Shown here piece by piece: positions 9,151 to 17,504 of a stretch of DNA of 64,000 nt. Every line of letters begins with the position of its first letter. The stretch's first letter is position 1. Under the pieces are notes generated by a model. It did no database searches. It had not been told where the DNA came from and was given only the letters and a program-made list of their open reading frames with translations. The DNA is from Segatella oris (lineage in GTDB: Bacteria > Bacteroidota > Bacteroidia > Bacteroidales > Bacteroidaceae). Made by a program: the position numbers and the translations under genes. The stretch spans positions 3,091,001 to 3,155,000 of the forward strand of contig NZ_LR134384.1 in NCBI RefSeq assembly GCF_900637655.1, written 5' to 3'.

Positions 9151-9723
9151 TTATTGAAAACCAATCATTTTGTGGGTTTGCAGACTCAGACGCCACTTGG
9201 GATGTGACGCTATATAACGGATACAAGCCTGCGTAATGGCCCTGTTCTGAACGTCGTTGCCCACGTCACAGGGTTGCAGATAATAGTAGTCGGCCTCAAT
9301 TCCGAGGTCATCAACAGGTTTTTGTCCGTCGAAAATGCACTTCAGTTCGTTGCATTCGGTAACAACGACATGCTCTTTCGGCGATATGGTCAGCCAGTCG
9401 AGATTGGGCGGGGGCACGTTTGTTCCGTTGGATTCCATGGCTACATAGAAGTCTTCGGCATGCAAGGCATCAATCAGTTTGCTGTCGACTTGCAGCGTGG
9501 GTTCGCCTCCGGTGAGCACCACGAAGCCTGCCGTTTTCCATTCTCTGACAGCATCAACGATAGCCTCGGCCGTCATTTCGTGATACAATTTGAAATCAGT
9601 ATCACAGAAACTGCACTTCAAGTTGCATCCGCTGAAACGGATAAACACTGCTGCACGGCCCGTGTTTCGGCCTTCGCCTTGCAGTGAGTAGAAGATTTCA
9701 TTGACCTTATACGTCTTCTTCAT
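9151..9723 (-). CDS. queE: 7-carboxy-7-deazaguanine synthase (radical SAM)
   Basis: Converts 6-carboxytetrahydropterin to 7-carboxy-7-deazaguanine in queuosine synthesis. The 190-aa protein opens with FYSLQGEGRNTGRAAVFIRF and the radical-SAM cluster motif C-NLK-C-SF-C (CxxxCxxC) at about residues 33-40, followed by the SAM-binding VLTGGEPTLQ. It overlaps queD by 17 bp, so the two consecutive pathway steps are encoded together. queC and queF are not in the window. Confidence 0.95.
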   Translation of the reverse strand: MKKTYKVNEIFYSLQGEGRNTGRAAVFIRFSGCNLKCSFCDTDFKLYHEMTAEAIVDAVREWKTAGFVVLTGGEPTLQVDSKLIDALHAEDFYVAMESNGTNVPPPNLDWLTISPKEHVVVTECNELKCIFDGQKPVDDLGIEADYYYLQPCDVGNDVQNRAITQACIRYIASHPKWRLSLQTHKMIGFQ

Positions 9724-10042
9724 ACGTGGCTATATTTCCATCACTTTCCTGCACAGTGGCCTTATAGCAGGTAGGAATCTGCTCGGTTATCCAGCGTGCA
9801 ATGTTCTCGGCTGTAGGGTTGAAAGGCAGCACTTTGTTGATATCGGCATGGTCAAGTCGGCCATGAATGAGGCGCTTTACTTCTGAAAAGTCAGCCACCA
9901 TGCCGTCTTTGTTGAGCTCACGTGCCTTGCAGAACACCGTGATGTGCCAGTTATGACCATGCACATTGCTGCATTTACTCTTGTAAGAGAGGGTCAGATG
10001 GTGTGAGGCTGATACCTCGAAACTCTTTTGTATGTAATACAT
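9707..10042 (-). CDS. queD: 6-carboxy-5,6,7,8-tetrahydropterin synthase
   Basis: Makes the QueE substrate from dihydroneopterin triphosphate. It is 111 aa, typical for QueD. Zinc ligands are seen as SASHHL and VHGHNW. DFSEVKRLI, LDHADIN and NPTAENIARWI are family hallmarks, and the catalytic Cys lies in SKCSNVHGH. It starts 21 bp after the dnaG stop and overlaps queE. Confidence 0.95.
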   Translation of the reverse strand: MYYIQKSFEVSASHHLTLSYKSKCSNVHGHNWHITVFCKARELNKDGMVADFSEVKRLIHGRLDHADINKVLPFNPTAENIARWITEQIPTCYKATVQESDGNIATYEEDV

Positions 10043-10063
10043 ATCCTGTTCTTTTCGGTTAGT

Positions 10064-12007
10064 CTATACGATAATATTATTGCCCAACTGCTTTGCAAGC
10101 GCATTGCGTATGGCCGTCATTTCCTTATATTCGGTCATGAGTGGCATGAGATTGTCAGCCGAAGCCTTGGCAATTTGCTGCTTTAATTCGCGCAGATGCT
10201 TCTCAACATACTCCATTCTGAAGTCGAGCATCAAGTGAATGGCACGGTTTCGAAGGCTCTCATTGTCGCTCTTCACTTGCTGACTTTCAGACAGTTTGAA
10301 CCGTTCTTCGGTCATATGGATAGCTAATTGGCTGATATGAATGTCGTGATGATGCACGAAATAAGGTTCAGTGTCGAACGAACGGTCGTGTCCTTTCTCC
10401 ACAACTTCTTTCAAAATCTGATTGTAGACAGGGCTTTCGAACGACAAACCATCGGCAGAAAGACAGTAATCAAAGTATTCGGCAATCGATAATTGCAGTG
10501 GTTTCCCGTCGCTATCCTCTATGTTCTCGAAGACAACTCGATTGCCATGCTTGATAATCATCTGCAACATGAGCTGCTCTGCCTTGGATTCTATGTTTGC
10601 TTGGCTTTGAGATTGAATAGCGCTTTGATTGGCTTGAAGAGGCTGTGGGCCCGTAGCTGTGGGCTGAACTGCCGTAGGAGTCATCGAGCCCGTGGCCTTT
10701 CTGTCACGTATCATGTTGTTCATCTGGGTGATAAGTGTGGCTTCATTGATGCCGATACGCTGTGAACAGTCGTGCAGATAGGTATCGCGGAGGATGGGAT
10801 TCTGCACCATCGAGATGCTCGTGACAATGGAGTTGATAGCCTCCGAGCGCTTCAAGGGGTCGGTTTCATTGTCAAGCAGCAAGGCCGTCTTAAAGCGGAT
10901 GAAGTCTGTGGCATGTTGTTCGATATAGTCTTTGAACTCTTCTGCCGTGTGTTTTCGTGCGAAACTGTCGGGATCATCATTGTCGGGAAGCAGCAGCACT
11001 TTAAGGTTCATGCCCTCTTGAAGCAGCATGTCTGTACCGCGAAGTGCCGCATGAATGCCTGCCGCATCACCGTCATAGAGCAACGTTATGTTGGCGGTGA
11101 AGCGGTGAAGTGTATGTATCTGGTGAATGCTCAAGGCCGTTCCGGAGTTTGCAACGACGTTTTCAATGCCGCACTGGTGCATGGAAATCACATCCGTGTA
11201 GCCTTCAACCATGTAGACACGGTCTGCTTTTGCAATCGCTTTCTTGGCCTGATAGATGCCGTAAAGCTCATGATCTTTGTGATAGATGTCACTGTCTGGC
11301 GAGTTGACATACTTCTGATTGACGCCTTTTGTGCGTGCATCGAGCACGCGACCCCCAAAGCCAACCACCTTGCCGCTTATGCCTATCCAAGGAAAGATGA
11401 CGCGACCTGAATAGCGATCAACTAATTCTCCGCGCTCATTTCGATAGCAAATGCCGGTCTTCAGCAGGTATTCGTCTTGGAAACCCTTTTGCCGTGCCGT
11501 ACGTCCGAGCGTCAAACGGTCGGGTAAGTCAAAGCCTAATTTGAACTTTCTGATAATATCATCGCGGAAGCCTCGCGTGCGGAAGTATTGCATCCCAATA
11601 GCCACGCCGTCGACATTGTTATGGAGTATGTCTTCAAAATAGCCGGAAGCCCACTCGTTGATGATGAACATGCTTTCGCGTTCGCTTTGCTCTCGTTTCT
11701 CATCATCGGTCAGTTCGCGTTCCTTTATCTCTATATGATACTTGTTAGCTAACCAGCGAAGCGCCTCGGGATAGGTCATTTGCTCATGCTCCATGATGAA
11801 ACTTATGGGATTTCCTCCTTTGCCACAGCCGAAACAATGACAGGTTCCACGGGCCGGAGAAACATAGAAAGACGGTGTCTTCTCATTGTGGAAAGGGCAT
11901 AATCCCTTATAGTTACTGCCACTTTTTCGCAGCGTAACAAACTCGGAAACAACGTCAACGATGTTTGCAGCGTCTTTGATTCGCTCAACTGTTAGTCTGT
12001 CAATCAT
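10064..12007 (-). CDS. dnaG: DNA primase
   Basis: Makes RNA primers at the replication fork. The 647-aa protein has the N-terminal zinc-binding domain (CPFHNEKTPSFYVSP, then CHCFGCGKGG), a catalytic core around residues 110-250 (KFKLGFDLPDR, GRVIFPW, GFGGRVLD), and TOPRIM motifs VEGYTDVISMHQ and LLYDGDAAG. The C-terminus ends in a helicase-binding-type helical region preceded by a Gln/Thr/Pro-rich linker (about residues 435-475). It is the first gene of the dnaG-queD-queE-cls run. Its -7 box lies only 8 nt from the ATG, so the mRNA should be almost leaderless. Confidence 0.97.
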   Translation of the reverse strand: MIDRLTVERIKDAANIVDVVSEFVTLRKSGSNYKGLCPFHNEKTPSFYVSPARGTCHCFGCGKGGNPISFIMEHEQMTYPEALRWLANKYHIEIKERELTDDEKREQSERESMFIINEWASGYFEDILHNNVDGVAIGMQYFRTRGFRDDIIRKFKLGFDLPDRLTLGRTARQKGFQDEYLLKTGICYRNERGELVDRYSGRVIFPWIGISGKVVGFGGRVLDARTKGVNQKYVNSPDSDIYHKDHELYGIYQAKKAIAKADRVYMVEGYTDVISMHQCGIENVVANSGTALSIHQIHTLHRFTANITLLYDGDAAGIHAALRGTDMLLQEGMNLKVLLLPDNDDPDSFARKHTAEEFKDYIEQHATDFIRFKTALLLDNETDPLKRSEAINSIVTSISMVQNPILRDTYLHDCSQRIGINEATLITQMNNMIRDRKATGSMTPTAVQPTATGPQPLQANQSAIQSQSQANIESKAEQLMLQMIIKHGNRVVFENIEDSDGKPLQLSIAEYFDYCLSADGLSFESPVYNQILKEVVEKGHDRSFDTEPYFVHHHDIHISQLAIHMTEERFKLSESQQVKSDNESLRNRAIHLMLDFRMEYVEKHLRELKQQIAKASADNLMPLMTEYKEMTAIRNALAKQLGNNIIV

Positions 12008-12015
12008 AGATAAGG

Positions 12016-12046
12016 CAAAGTTAATAAAAAACGTTGAAACCGCAAA
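12016..12046 (-). promoter_or_regulatory. dnaG promoter abutting the start codon
   Basis: Minus-strand -7 box TAACTTTG (12016-12023) with -33 TTTG (12043-12046), 19 bp apart. Only 8 nt separate the box from the dnaG ATG, which leaves a predicted leader of a few nucleotides. Confidence 0.7.
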
Positions 12047-12171
12047 GCGTGGTGCATAACAAAAGAAAATATAATCTCATCAAGGTTTTGTTGCCATGTT
12101 TTTCAGATTATCATACTTCTTTACAAAAGCCTTTTCAGGAAGGGCCTTGCCGAAAAATAAAATGCAGGTGG

Positions 12172-12235
12172 CTTCAAATACGCGAGTTTTAAGGCTTTTA
12201 AGCAAAGGCTTGAACATTAGAGATTTAACTCAAGA
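12172..12235 (+). repeat. CAAATACGCGAG intergenic element, copy 2
   Basis: CTTCAAATACGCGAGTTTT, then GGCTTTTAAGC, then TTGAACATTAGAG followed by TTTAACT. The order matches copy 1 (3835) and the region after the inverted core at 43414-43470, where TTGAATTTAGAGTTAAC follows. Confidence 0.55.
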
Positions 12236-12278
12236 AAAGCTTTCTTGGAGTTTGTTTTCGTTGTAATTGGGTGCTGAT

Positions 12279-12373
12279 TTGACGCAAATTGTTGGCTGAT
12301 TTGAGGCAAGTTACACTTCATTTTGACGCATCTTGGCTTACGAAATGCACCATATTGCGGCGTGTTTTGACGC
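12279..12373 (-). repeat. 22-bp-phased array, five units
   Basis: Heptamers begin at exactly 22-bp steps: TTGACGC 12279, TTGAGGC 12301, TTGACGC 12323, ATGCACC 12345 (degenerate) and TTGACGC 12367. The flanks vary, but the core GATTTGACGCAAAT approaches a perfect dyad (ATTTG-ACG-CAAAT). Confidence 0.75.
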
Positions 12374-12727
12374 AAATGGCGTGATAAGTCGATTGCTATG
12401 GGCAGATGAATAGCTGCAAATGAGTGCAAAATGGGCACTTATGTGACTTCTGTTTTCCTGGAAGGTGTTTCTGAAAGTGGGTGTTTTTTTACGATTTATC
12501 TTTACAAAAAGGATTGGATTTTCAAGGAGTAGTGCGGGCTGTTGTTTGTAAATTCACTCACATTTCGGCCTTCATGAACTCATGTTCTTCGTCTTTCGGG
12601 ATTGCAGCATGCTGTCTGCGGTTTTGCAAAGTGGGAGAAATCATAGAGAAAAAGGATGCTTTTTGTGGTTTCGGCACTGTTTTTGCTGTGTATGACAGCG
12701 TATTAATCGTATTGGGATAATAAAGAT

Positions 12728-14002
12728 ATGAGAGCAAATATTAAGCGCAATGAACAGCGAAGAGTTGTTGTCGTAGGAGGTGGTCTGGGGGGACTGAAAA
12801 TGGTTTCGAGTCTCCGTGACACAGACTATCAGGTGGTGTTGGTAGACAAGAACAATTATAATCAGTTTCCACCGCTGATTTATCAGGTGGCTTCGGCTGG
12901 TTTGGAGCCGAGCAATATATCGTTTCCTTTTCGTAGATTGTTTCAGGGATGGAAGAACTTTTTCTTTCGAATGGCCGAGGTTGAGCATATTGATACCGAG
13001 GAGAAAGCCATTCGCACATCCATCGGAACGATACACTATGACGACTTGGTGCTGGCTGCCGGTGCAACAACCAATTTCTTTGGAAACAAGAATATCGAGG
13101 CTTCAGCGTTGCCGATGAAGTCGGTTAGTGAGGCTATGCGGCTGCGCAACACGATTTTGCAGAACCTTGAAAGGGCTGAAACTGAAGACAATGAAGCTTG
13201 CAGGCAAGCGTTGATGAACATAGCAATCGTAGGAGGCGGCCCGTCTGGTGTAGAGATTGCCGGTGCATTGGCTGAGATGAAGCGCACCATTCTACCCCGT
13301 GATTATCCCGATCTTGATACTTCTTGCATGCGCATCTATCTCATCAATGCAGCTCCACGCCTTTTAGGTGCCATGGCAGAAAAGTCTTCTCGTGAGGCAG
13401 AGAAAGCCTTGAAAGAACTCGGAGTGGAGATAATGGCCGGATGTATGGTGACAGATTATGTAGATCATGAATTGATTTTGAAGGATGGAAGTCATCTTCC
13501 TGTGGAGACAGTGATATGGGTGAGCGGTATTCGTGCTAACCATATAGACGGTATTCCGACAGATAGTATCGGACGTGGTGGCCGCATCATAACGGATCGT
13601 TTCAATCGGGTTAAGGGAATGGAGAATGTCTATGCCATTGGCGATCAATGCTTGATAGAAGGTGATAAGGCCTATCCGCAGGGACATCCACAGTTGGCTC
13701 AGGTGGCAATGCAACAGGCAGAGAACTTGGCAATGAACCTGAAACGGCAGGATAAAAACGAGCAGGAGCATCCCTTTTCTTATAGAAATTTAGGCACAAT
13801 GGCAACCATTGGGCGCAAAAAGGCCGTTGTAGAGATTGGTAGATTGAAGTTTGGAGGCTTCTTTGCCTGGCTTCTCTGGTTGGTTGTTCACTTGCGTTCT
13901 ATTCTTGGAGTAAGGAATAAAACGATTGTGTTTCTCAATTGGATGTGGAGTTATTTCAATTATAAACAGAGCCTTCGATTGATATTAAAGGCGAAACGCT
14001 GA
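12728..14002 (+). CDS. ndh: Type II NADH:quinone oxidoreductase
   Basis: A single-subunit, non-pumping NADH dehydrogenase that passes electrons to quinone at the inner membrane. The 424 aa contain an FAD dinucleotide fold (VVVVGGGLGGLKMV, residues 15-28), the family motif YNQFPPLIYQVASAGLEP, a second fold for NADH (IAIVGGGPSGVEIAGALAEM, about 160-180) and the FAD-ribityl motif VYAIGDQC. The hydrophobic C-terminus (FGGFFAWLLWLVVHL) fits membrane docking. It is monocistronic and convergent with tRNA-His. Confidence 0.93.
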   Translation: MRANIKRNEQRRVVVVGGGLGGLKMVSSLRDTDYQVVLVDKNNYNQFPPLIYQVASAGLEPSNISFPFRRLFQGWKNFFFRMAEVEHIDTEEKAIRTSIGTIHYDDLVLAAGATTNFFGNKNIEASALPMKSVSEAMRLRNTILQNLERAETEDNEACRQALMNIAIVGGGPSGVEIAGALAEMKRTILPRDYPDLDTSCMRIYLINAAPRLLGAMAEKSSREAEKALKELGVEIMAGCMVTDYVDHELILKDGSHLPVETVIWVSGIRANHIDGIPTDSIGRGGRIITDRFNRVKGMENVYAIGDQCLIEGDKAYPQGHPQLAQVAMQQAENLAMNLKRQDKNEQEHPFSYRNLGTMATIGRKKAVVEIGRLKFGGFFAWLLWLVVHLRSILGVRNKTIVFLNWMWSYFNYKQSLRLILKAKR

Positions 14003-14031
14003 TAGCAGTAGCTGTTGAAATGAGGCCGTGA

Positions 14032-14082
14032 GTCCTTGGTTTCTGATATTGGGATGTCTGTCTAAAGATAGAAGCCAAGGAC
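14032..14082. repeat. 13-bp inverted repeat after ndh
   Basis: GTCCTTGGTTTCT at 14032-14044 pairs with AGAAGCCAAGGAC at 14070-14082, with a single G-U pair and a 25-nt loop. No T-run follows, so it is not a classic terminator. It may stabilise or process the ndh mRNA end. Confidence 0.55.
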
Positions 14083-14192
14083 GCTGTTGACTTGTGTCAT
14101 TTGATATTCTTCATTTTATGTCAACTCACTTGCATGGGATTGAAGTGATAGTTATAAGCTTCAAGCCCTATTATTCATAGCCTATTGCACGC

Positions 14193-14228
14193 AAAAACGG
14201 GAACCCTTGAATAAGGATTCCCGTTTTG
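14193..14228 (-). terminator. Bidirectional terminator between ndh and tRNA-His
   Basis: AAAACGGGAA pairs with TTCCCGTTTT across a short loop, with T-runs on both strands. It fits the end of the tRNA-His transcript and may also stop ndh. Confidence 0.8.
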
Positions 14229-14229
14229 G

Positions 14230-14304
14230 GGTGGAGGGTGGGACTCGAACCCACGACATTCAGAACCACAATCTGACGCTCTAACCAACTGAACTACATC
14301 CACC
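14230..14304 (-). tRNA. tRNA-His (anticodon GTG)
   Basis: The reverse strand folds as a tRNA. The anticodon stem TCAGA/TCTGA encloses TTGTGGT, the T-arm is GTGGG-TTCGAGT-CCCAC, and an extra 5' G (14304) faces C73, as expected for tRNA-His. CCA appears to be encoded at 14227-14229. The acceptor stem has one T-C mismatch. Confidence 0.93.
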
Positions 14305-14338
14305 ATGTAATGCGTTTGCTATTGTTGTTTAGCGGGTG

Positions 14339-14375
14339 CAAAGGTATGAGAAAAGTTTGGATTGACCAAACTTTT
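14339..14375 (-). promoter_or_regulatory. tRNA-His promoter overlapping the secG terminator
   Basis: Minus-strand -7 box TACCTTTG (14339-14346) with -33 TTTG (14367-14370), 20 bp apart. The -33 sits inside the perfect 10-bp stem AAAAGTTTGG/CCAAACTTTT (14351-14375), which also serves as the secG-side terminator. One sequence therefore ends one transcript and starts the next. Confidence 0.7.
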
Positions 14376-14397
14376 CCCTTGTTTTTTTGCTGTTTTT

Positions 14398-14748
14398 TTA
14401 TTTGGCAGGTGTTTGAGGAGCCTGTGGTACCTGCTGACTTGCCCCAAATCCCTGGGTATTTGTTGGGTTGGTGGTCTGTGTTTCGGTTGCACTCTTCTCC
14501 ATAACGCTTTGTTCTGTTGCTGCCTGTGGTGCTACATAAGCACATGCAACACTAAGGATTACCATTGAAACAGCGAGCGCCCATGTTGCTTTTTCTACCA
14601 CATTGGTCGTCTTGCGAACGCCCATAATGGCATTTGATGATGAGAAGTTTGAGGCCAAACCACCACCTTTTGATTCTTGAATAAGTACGACAAGCACCAT
14701 CAAAATGGCTGCTAATACGATCAATACAACGAATAATGTGTAAATCAT
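14398..14748 (-). CDS. secG: Protein-export membrane protein SecG
   Basis: An accessory subunit of the SecYEG translocon. It has 116 aa with two transmembrane helices (residues 2-22 and 55-75) around the conserved cytoplasmic loop VLIQESKGGGLASNFSSSNAIMGVRKTTN. The tail is Gln/Thr/Pro-rich and variable, as is common in Bacteroidota SecG. It starts 5 bp after the TPR gene and is the last protein gene of the run from rlmN. Confidence 0.93.
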   Translation of the reverse strand: MIYTLFVVLIVLAAILMVLVVLIQESKGGGLASNFSSSNAIMGVRKTTNVVEKATWALAVSMVILSVACAYVAPQAATEQSVMEKSATETQTTNPTNTQGFGASQQVPQAPQTPAK

Positions 14749-14753
14749 TTCCC

Positions 14754-15593
14754 TTATTTTTTGTTTTTATTATTTATTATCAATTTCTCCAAGAAACGTA
14801 TTTGGTCTGCAAAGTAAGCATTTTTTTTTGGATTATTCAAATTTAAACGCTTAATAATTTCCAATGCCTTTGCATATCGTCCCTGTTTGACATAGATGCG
14901 AGCCAGCGTTTCTGTGAAATAATTTTCATCGCCTTCGTTCTCTTCTTGGAGTTGTAGTTCAGGCTCAAGTGAGAGTGTTGGTGTCGGCGTTTCTGTTTCA
15001 ATATCTTCTATCTGATAGCTTATGGCGTAGTTCTTTGTCAGTTCTTCATTCGTATCTTCTTCTGTTCTGAGGTTGAAACCGCCGTCTTCAATGAAGTTGT
15101 CTATCAGAGTTGTTGTGCGGTCCTGGGCCTTCTGCTGGCGTTGTTCCTGTTCTTCTTCCTCTTCAAGGTTAAGTAGATAGGAGACGTAGTCCACGGTTGC
15201 ATCGGCTGGAGTGGGGCGGCGGGTTTTGTCCTTAGCTTCTTCTTCTGTGCCTTCGGGAATGGAATCGAGGAAGCTGTCAATGAGTTTCGTTGTGCGATCT
15301 CCGTTCTCGGCCGTTGTCTCGTGTAGCTTCCTTTGGGTTGAAGTAGATTTGTCTGCATGCACTTTATAATGGGCAGCCTCAATCATATTGAAGAGAATGC
15401 GTCGGTCGGTGATGCAAATAGCAGCTTTGCGCAGCTCTTCATCGAATGCAGGATCATGCAGAATGTAAAGGTTTTGCAGCATCAGTATGCGTGCCGTTTG
15501 ATAGTAGGGGTGGAGTGCAATGAAACTACGGAGATCGTAAAGGGTCTCGCGATCCATGTATTCGGGATGCAGTATAAGGCGCTTAATGTCCAT
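14754..15593 (-). CDS. TPR-containing protein of the lptE-secG cluster
   Basis: A 279-aa, mostly helical, probably cytoplasmic protein with no signal peptide. The N-terminus (residues 1-80) is Leu-rich and helical; the middle is acidic and low in complexity, with EEEEEQEQRQQ. One recognisable TPR motif lies near residues 225-262 (YFTETLARIYVKQGRYAKAL). The acidic middle suggests a linker. It sits 6 bp downstream of lptE and just ahead of secG, so a link to envelope assembly is plausible but only by position. Confidence 0.75.
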   Translation of the reverse strand: MDIKRLILHPEYMDRETLYDLRSFIALHPYYQTARILMLQNLYILHDPAFDEELRKAAICITDRRILFNMIEAAHYKVHADKSTSTQRKLHETTAENGDRTTKLIDSFLDSIPEGTEEEAKDKTRRPTPADATVDYVSYLLNLEEEEEQEQRQQKAQDRTTTLIDNFIEDGGFNLRTEEDTNEELTKNYAISYQIEDIETETPTPTLSLEPELQLQEENEGDENYFTETLARIYVKQGRYAKALEIIKRLNLNNPKKNAYFADQIRFLEKLIINNKNKK

Positions 15594-15599
15594 CTTTTA

Positions 15600-16112
15600 T
15601 TACCAATTGGCTACAGTTGCATTGAAAATTTGGTCGACAATATCCTTTATCATCTGTGTAACGAGTTCCTCTTGAACGGAATTCAAGCTTCTGGCAGACT
15701 CGTAACTGGCAGTCGATGTAAACTGTTTCTCGATGAATTCCGGGCGGTTTTTGGGATTGGTAATCCTCACATTGACAGTCATAGAGAGTTCTGTCTGGGC
15801 CGAAGTTCCATTACTTGTCACCGACTTATTGCGCTGGTTGTATTGCGTAATCTCTCCTTCTATCTTTATATCTCCATTGCGTTTCACCAGAATTAGTTTC
15901 GTATGATCGGCAAATTGATCTTTCAATCGGTTGTTGAAAAGAGGCCCCATAGGTCCCCATACATAGCTGGAACGAATGGGAAAATCGGCAATCTGTATTG
16001 TCTTTGTCTTGCTGTAGTCGATGCTGGCGCCATTGAACTTGTAGCCTTTGAAGGCACATGAGCTTATCAGTATAAGCAGACTGACTGCCAATATGTATTT
16101 CAGTTTCTTCAT
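15600..16112 (-). CDS. lptE: LptE-like LPS-assembly lipoprotein
   Basis: The partner of LptD in placing LPS at the outer membrane. The start is taken at the ATG near 16112, giving about 170 aa; the longer frame would need a TTG at 16136. The signal peptide ends in LLILISSC. After the Cys comes AFKGYKFNGASIDYSKTKTI, then a DFPIRSSYVWGPMGPLFNN segment and a C-terminal helix ending DQIFNATVANW, matching the short Bacteroidota LptE-family architecture. It lies just after the sigma-54 activator gene. Confidence 0.85.
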   Translation of the reverse strand: MKKLKYILAVSLLILISSCAFKGYKFNGASIDYSKTKTIQIADFPIRSSYVWGPMGPLFNNRLKDQFADHTKLILVKRNGDIKIEGEITQYNQRNKSVTSNGTSAQTELSMTVNVRITNPKNRPEFIEKQFTSTASYESARSLNSVQEELVTQMIKDIVDQIFNATVANW

Positions 16113-16132
16113 TTTCGTGGGAGTTGATGACG

Positions 16133-17401
16133 TCAAATAGATTTATCTAATCCGTATTGCTTGATACGTCGGTAGAGCGTACGGTCTGAAATACCCAATT
16201 CCTGTGCTGCTTTCTTGCGATTTCCACCATTGCGTTCCAGGGCTTTCTCTACCATCTGACGCCCTAAGTCATTGAGGTTCAAGCTTTCGGGTTCACGTAT
16301 TTCCTCGGCAATAACATCGTAGGCAGCAGGTTGTGTTTGCTGACTTGGTGTACTGATGATACCATAAGGATTTTTATTCTCACCGCGTATAAGCGCTGTT
16401 TCCTGTGGAGAAGCGAGCGATTGACTTTGAAAACCCTGTGCACCGGATAGCGAACGGGTCTCGTCAAGCTGCTTTTTCAGCATGTTCATGTCGCGTTTTA
16501 AGTCGCTGACATTGCCTCGGAGTTCATACAATATCTTATATAGTATCTCGCGTTCTGTTTCGTAAGAGTGCTCTCCTGGCTTCGAAATGGTGGCCAACTG
16601 CGTACTTTCCGTATCCTTTGGAATAAAGTGTAACAAGGCTTCTGCATTGATTTCGCGCTGTTCACTGAGTACCGACATCTGCTCTGTGATGTTCTTTAAC
16701 TGGCGAATATTACCCGGCCATTTGTATTGCATGAGTAATTGTTTGGCCTCATCTGTAAGCGTAATCTTTGGAAGATGATACTTTTCAGCCATCTGCATGG
16801 CGAAAAGACGGAACAAAAGTACGATGTCTTCGCCCCTATCTCGCAAGGGAGGCATCTGCACGGGAATAGTATTCAGACGGTAAAATAGGTCTTCACGAAA
16901 CCTGCCTTCACTGACAGCCTTGCGCATGTTGACGTTTGTTGCAGCCACGATACGCACATTTGTCTTCCTGATTTCCTGTCCTCCAACACGAATATACTCA
17001 CCCGTTTCGAGCACACGGAGCAGTCGTGCCTGTGTAGCAAGTGGCAGTTCGCCCACTTCATCAAGGAAAATCGTACCCTTATTTGCTGTTCCAAAGTAGC
17101 CTTCGCTTTCTCCAATAGCTCCTGTGAACGAGCCTTTCTCGTGGCCAAACAGTTCACTGTCAATCGTTCCTTCAGGGATAGAACCGCAGTTAATGGCAAA
17201 ATATCTCTCGCGACGGCGGGGAGAATTGTCGTGAATAACACGTGGAATAATCTCTTTGCCGACGCCACTTTCACCTACAACCAATACAGATAGGTCGGTT
17301 GGGGCTACCTGCAGGGCTATGTCTAAAGCTCTGTTTAGCCCATCACTATTGCCTACAATGTTGTAGCGTTGCTTTATTTTTTGCAGTTCAGAAGTATTCA
17401 T
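16133..17401 (-). CDS. Sigma-54-dependent transcriptional activator without sensory domain
   Basis: An NtrC-type AAA+ activator of 422 aa. Visible parts are Walker A GESGVGKE near residue 43, the sigma-54 contact loop as GSFTGA (consensus GAFTGA) inside DSELFGHEKGSFTGA, Walker B GTIFLDEVGELP, the arginine-finger region FREDLFYRLN, and a C-terminal Fis-type helix-turn-helix (NRKKAAQELGISDRTLYRRI). No receiver, GAF or PAS domain precedes the ATPase, so activity must be set by expression, a partner or the variable linker (about residues 250-370). Its -7 box ends 7 nt before the ATG. The cluster position suggests envelope-related targets, which is only inference. Confidence 0.92.
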   Translation of the reverse strand: MNTSELQKIKQRYNIVGNSDGLNRALDIALQVAPTDLSVLVVGESGVGKEIIPRVIHDNSPRRRERYFAINCGSIPEGTIDSELFGHEKGSFTGAIGESEGYFGTANKGTIFLDEVGELPLATQARLLRVLETGEYIRVGGQEIRKTNVRIVAATNVNMRKAVSEGRFREDLFYRLNTIPVQMPPLRDRGEDIVLLFRLFAMQMAEKYHLPKITLTDEAKQLLMQYKWPGNIRQLKNITEQMSVLSEQREINAEALLHFIPKDTESTQLATISKPGEHSYETEREILYKILYELRGNVSDLKRDMNMLKKQLDETRSLSGAQGFQSQSLASPQETALIRGENKNPYGIISTPSQQTQPAAYDVIAEEIREPESLNLNDLGRQMVEKALERNGGNRKKAAQELGISDRTLYRRIKQYGLDKSI

Positions 17402-17408
17402 TGGATGA

Positions 17409-17416
17409 CAAAATTA
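17409..17416 (-). promoter_or_regulatory. Candidate promoter of the sigma-54 activator
   Basis: Minus-strand TAATTTTG with only 7 nt to the ATG; no good -33 is visible. If real, the mRNA is nearly leaderless and the activator can be transcribed separately from the upstream genes. Confidence 0.45.
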
Positions 17417-17504
17417 CATATTTTATTCCATAATCCTGCTAATTTGGCAGACTTTTTATATGTTTTTAGGGCAGCGATTACCGTGCAGTGGTTTCGCCAA
17501 TCCA

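Larger units (their letters stand above)
12047..12727. other. Divergent intergenic region between dnaG and ndh
   Basis: Holds a CAAATACGCGAG element (12172-12235) and a five-unit 22-bp array (12279-12373). The open frames here have no start context or recognisable domain. No convincing TAnnTTTG box was found in front of ndh. Confidence 0.55.

Noticed and set aside
8077..9207. Long plus-strand open frame of 376 codons
   Set aside because: It is antisense to cls and queE, which have clear family motifs; the translated frame has no domain and shadow-type composition.
10772..11410. Plus-strand open frame of 212 codons
   Set aside because: Antisense to the TOPRIM and core region of dnaG.
12481..12720. 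79-codon frame before ndh
   Set aside because: No promoter or ribosome-binding context, Cys/Phe-rich composition typical of a chance frame.
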